Shown here piece by piece: positions 63,468 to 64,000 of a stretch of 64,000 bases of DNA. Each line of letters starts with the position of its first letter. Position 1 is the first letter of the stretch. The DNA comes from Labedella phragmitis (GTDB lineage: Bacteria > Actinomycetota > Actinomycetes > Actinomycetales > Microbacteriaceae), in the NCBI RefSeq assembly GCF_004078635.1, contig NZ_RZNB01000004.1:62001-126000 (forward strand). The letters run 5' to 3'. The notes under the pieces were generated by a model. The model was given only the letters and a program-made list of their open reading frames with translations, made no database searches and had not been told where the DNA came from. A program made the position numbers and the translations under genes.

Positions 63468-64000
63468 GCATGCTCCAAGGTGTGCTGAAGGGTCGGTGTC
63501 GCGAGGACGAGTTGGCGGGTGTAGTCGTGGGTCGGGGACTCGTAGAGCCGTTCCGTCGGCCCCGTCTCGACGATCCGCCCGTCACGCATCACGGCGACCC
63601 GATCGCACAGGTGACGGACGACCCCGAGGTCGTGGGACACGAACACGAGAGTGAGTCCGTATTCGTCGACGAGGTCGGCGAGCAGGTTGAGGACCTGGGC
63701 GCGGACCGAGACGTCGAGGGCGCTCACCGGCTCGTCGGCCACGAGGACCCGCGGTCGGCAGACGAGGGCTCGAGCGATGGAGATGCGCTGACGCTGCCCT
63801 CCCGAGAACTCGTGGGGGAACCTCTCGACGGAGGTCGTCGGCAGACCGACGTGGTCGAGCATCTCGGCGACGAGCCGTCGGCGTTCCGCCGGGGACGCTG
63901 CCAGACCGGAACGCAGGTTGGCGGGGTTGAGGAGGGGCTCCGCGACGATGTCTCCGACGCTCATCCGCGGGTCCAGCGATCCCATCGGATCCTGGAAGAC
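63464..64000 (-). CDS. Oligopeptide ABC transporter ATPase, cut by window end
   Basis: C-terminal 179 residues of a Dpp/Opp-type ATPase; the gene continues past base 64000. Q-loop [19 protein letters not shown] is at the window edge, followed by signature [17 protein letters not shown], Walker [16 protein letters not shown], switch His [16 protein letters not shown] and the [21 protein letters not shown] tail typical of OppD/F. The Walker A lies outside. Probably the last ATPase gene of a peptide importer whose amidase partner follows. Confidence 0.93.
   Translation of the reverse strand, partial: VFQDPMGSLDPRMSVGDIVAEPLLNPANLRSGLAASPAERRRLVAEMLDHVGLPTTSVERFPHEFSGGQRQRISIARALVCRPRVLVADEPVSALDVSVRAQVLNLLADLVDEYGLTLVFVSHDLGVVRHLCDRVAVMRDGRIVETGPTERLYESPTHDYTRQLVLATPTLQHTLEHA

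Overview
The window is a 64-kb piece of a high-GC actinobacterial chromosome, most likely from the family Microbacteriaceae. The gene content points there: mycothiol synthase, a CarD-led isoprenoid/cysteinyl-tRNA operon, a GlnR-type nitrogen regulator, SenX3-RegX3-PhoU, a SigK/anti-sigma pair next to a fasciclin lipoprotein, and an ImuA'-ImuB-DnaE2 mutasome under an actinobacterial LexA box. Most of it is housekeeping or conserved accessory DNA. I see no prophage, insertion sequence, CRISPR array or plasmid origin.

Layout. 1-9 kb: the 3' part of a sensor kinase, a WXG100 protein, groEL with two CIRCE operators, a cold-shock protein, a LytR_C membrane protein and a DUF3263 protein, msrB with a nitroreductase, a DMT permease, an arsenate reductase, tRNA-Thr and a membrane-anchored thioredoxin-like protein. 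9-16 kb: a stand-alone sugar-ABC ATPase (MsiK/UgpC type) with a structured-looking leader, a DUF4032 protein, and the carD-ispDF-cysS-rlmB operon. 16-34 kb: phosphate and nitrogen control. It holds senX3-regX3 divergent from phoU, gpmA, a nitrobindin-ygfZ-FUSC cluster with two small membrane proteins, glnR-mshD, ppk1-mutT1 and pstS-C-A-B. Three PHO-box-like direct repeats with an 11-nt period stand in front of phoU/senX3, ppk1 and pstS, so this region reads as one physically clustered Pho regulon. 34-39 kb: sigK-rskA divergent from a secreted fasciclin lipoprotein, then a secreted metallophosphoesterase. 39-53 kb: tRNA-Lys and a mixed accessory stretch with an ABC exporter, TetR/MFS, SDR/MerR, a glycosyltransferase, an MmpS-like membrane protein, a gamma-glutamyltransferase, an NAD(P)-binding protein, and a YCII protein with an ECF42-type sigma factor. 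53-59.4 kb: the SOS mutasome imuA'-imuB-dnaE2. 59.5-64 kb: a class-A beta-lactamase-like lipoprotein, an aldo/keto reductase, an amidase and the 3' part of an oligopeptide ABC ATPase.

The genes that most clearly work together are senX3/regX3/phoU/pst/ppk1 (phosphate sensing, uptake and polyphosphate storage), sigK/rskA/fasciclin (an envelope regulon like the mycobacterial SigK-MPT70/MPT83 one), imuA'/imuB/dnaE2 (damage-induced mutagenesis) and carD/ispDF/cysS/rlmB (a growth-linked housekeeping operon).

I found no wholly new multi-gene system. The least explained items are a strong 22-bp hairpin followed by C-rich 9-bp repeats between pstS and pstC, a compact structured element with a minus-strand U-tail at 38.55-38.63 kb, a 35-codon membrane-protein gene, and an orphan 98-aa gene after a 417-bp empty stretch beside tRNA-Lys.
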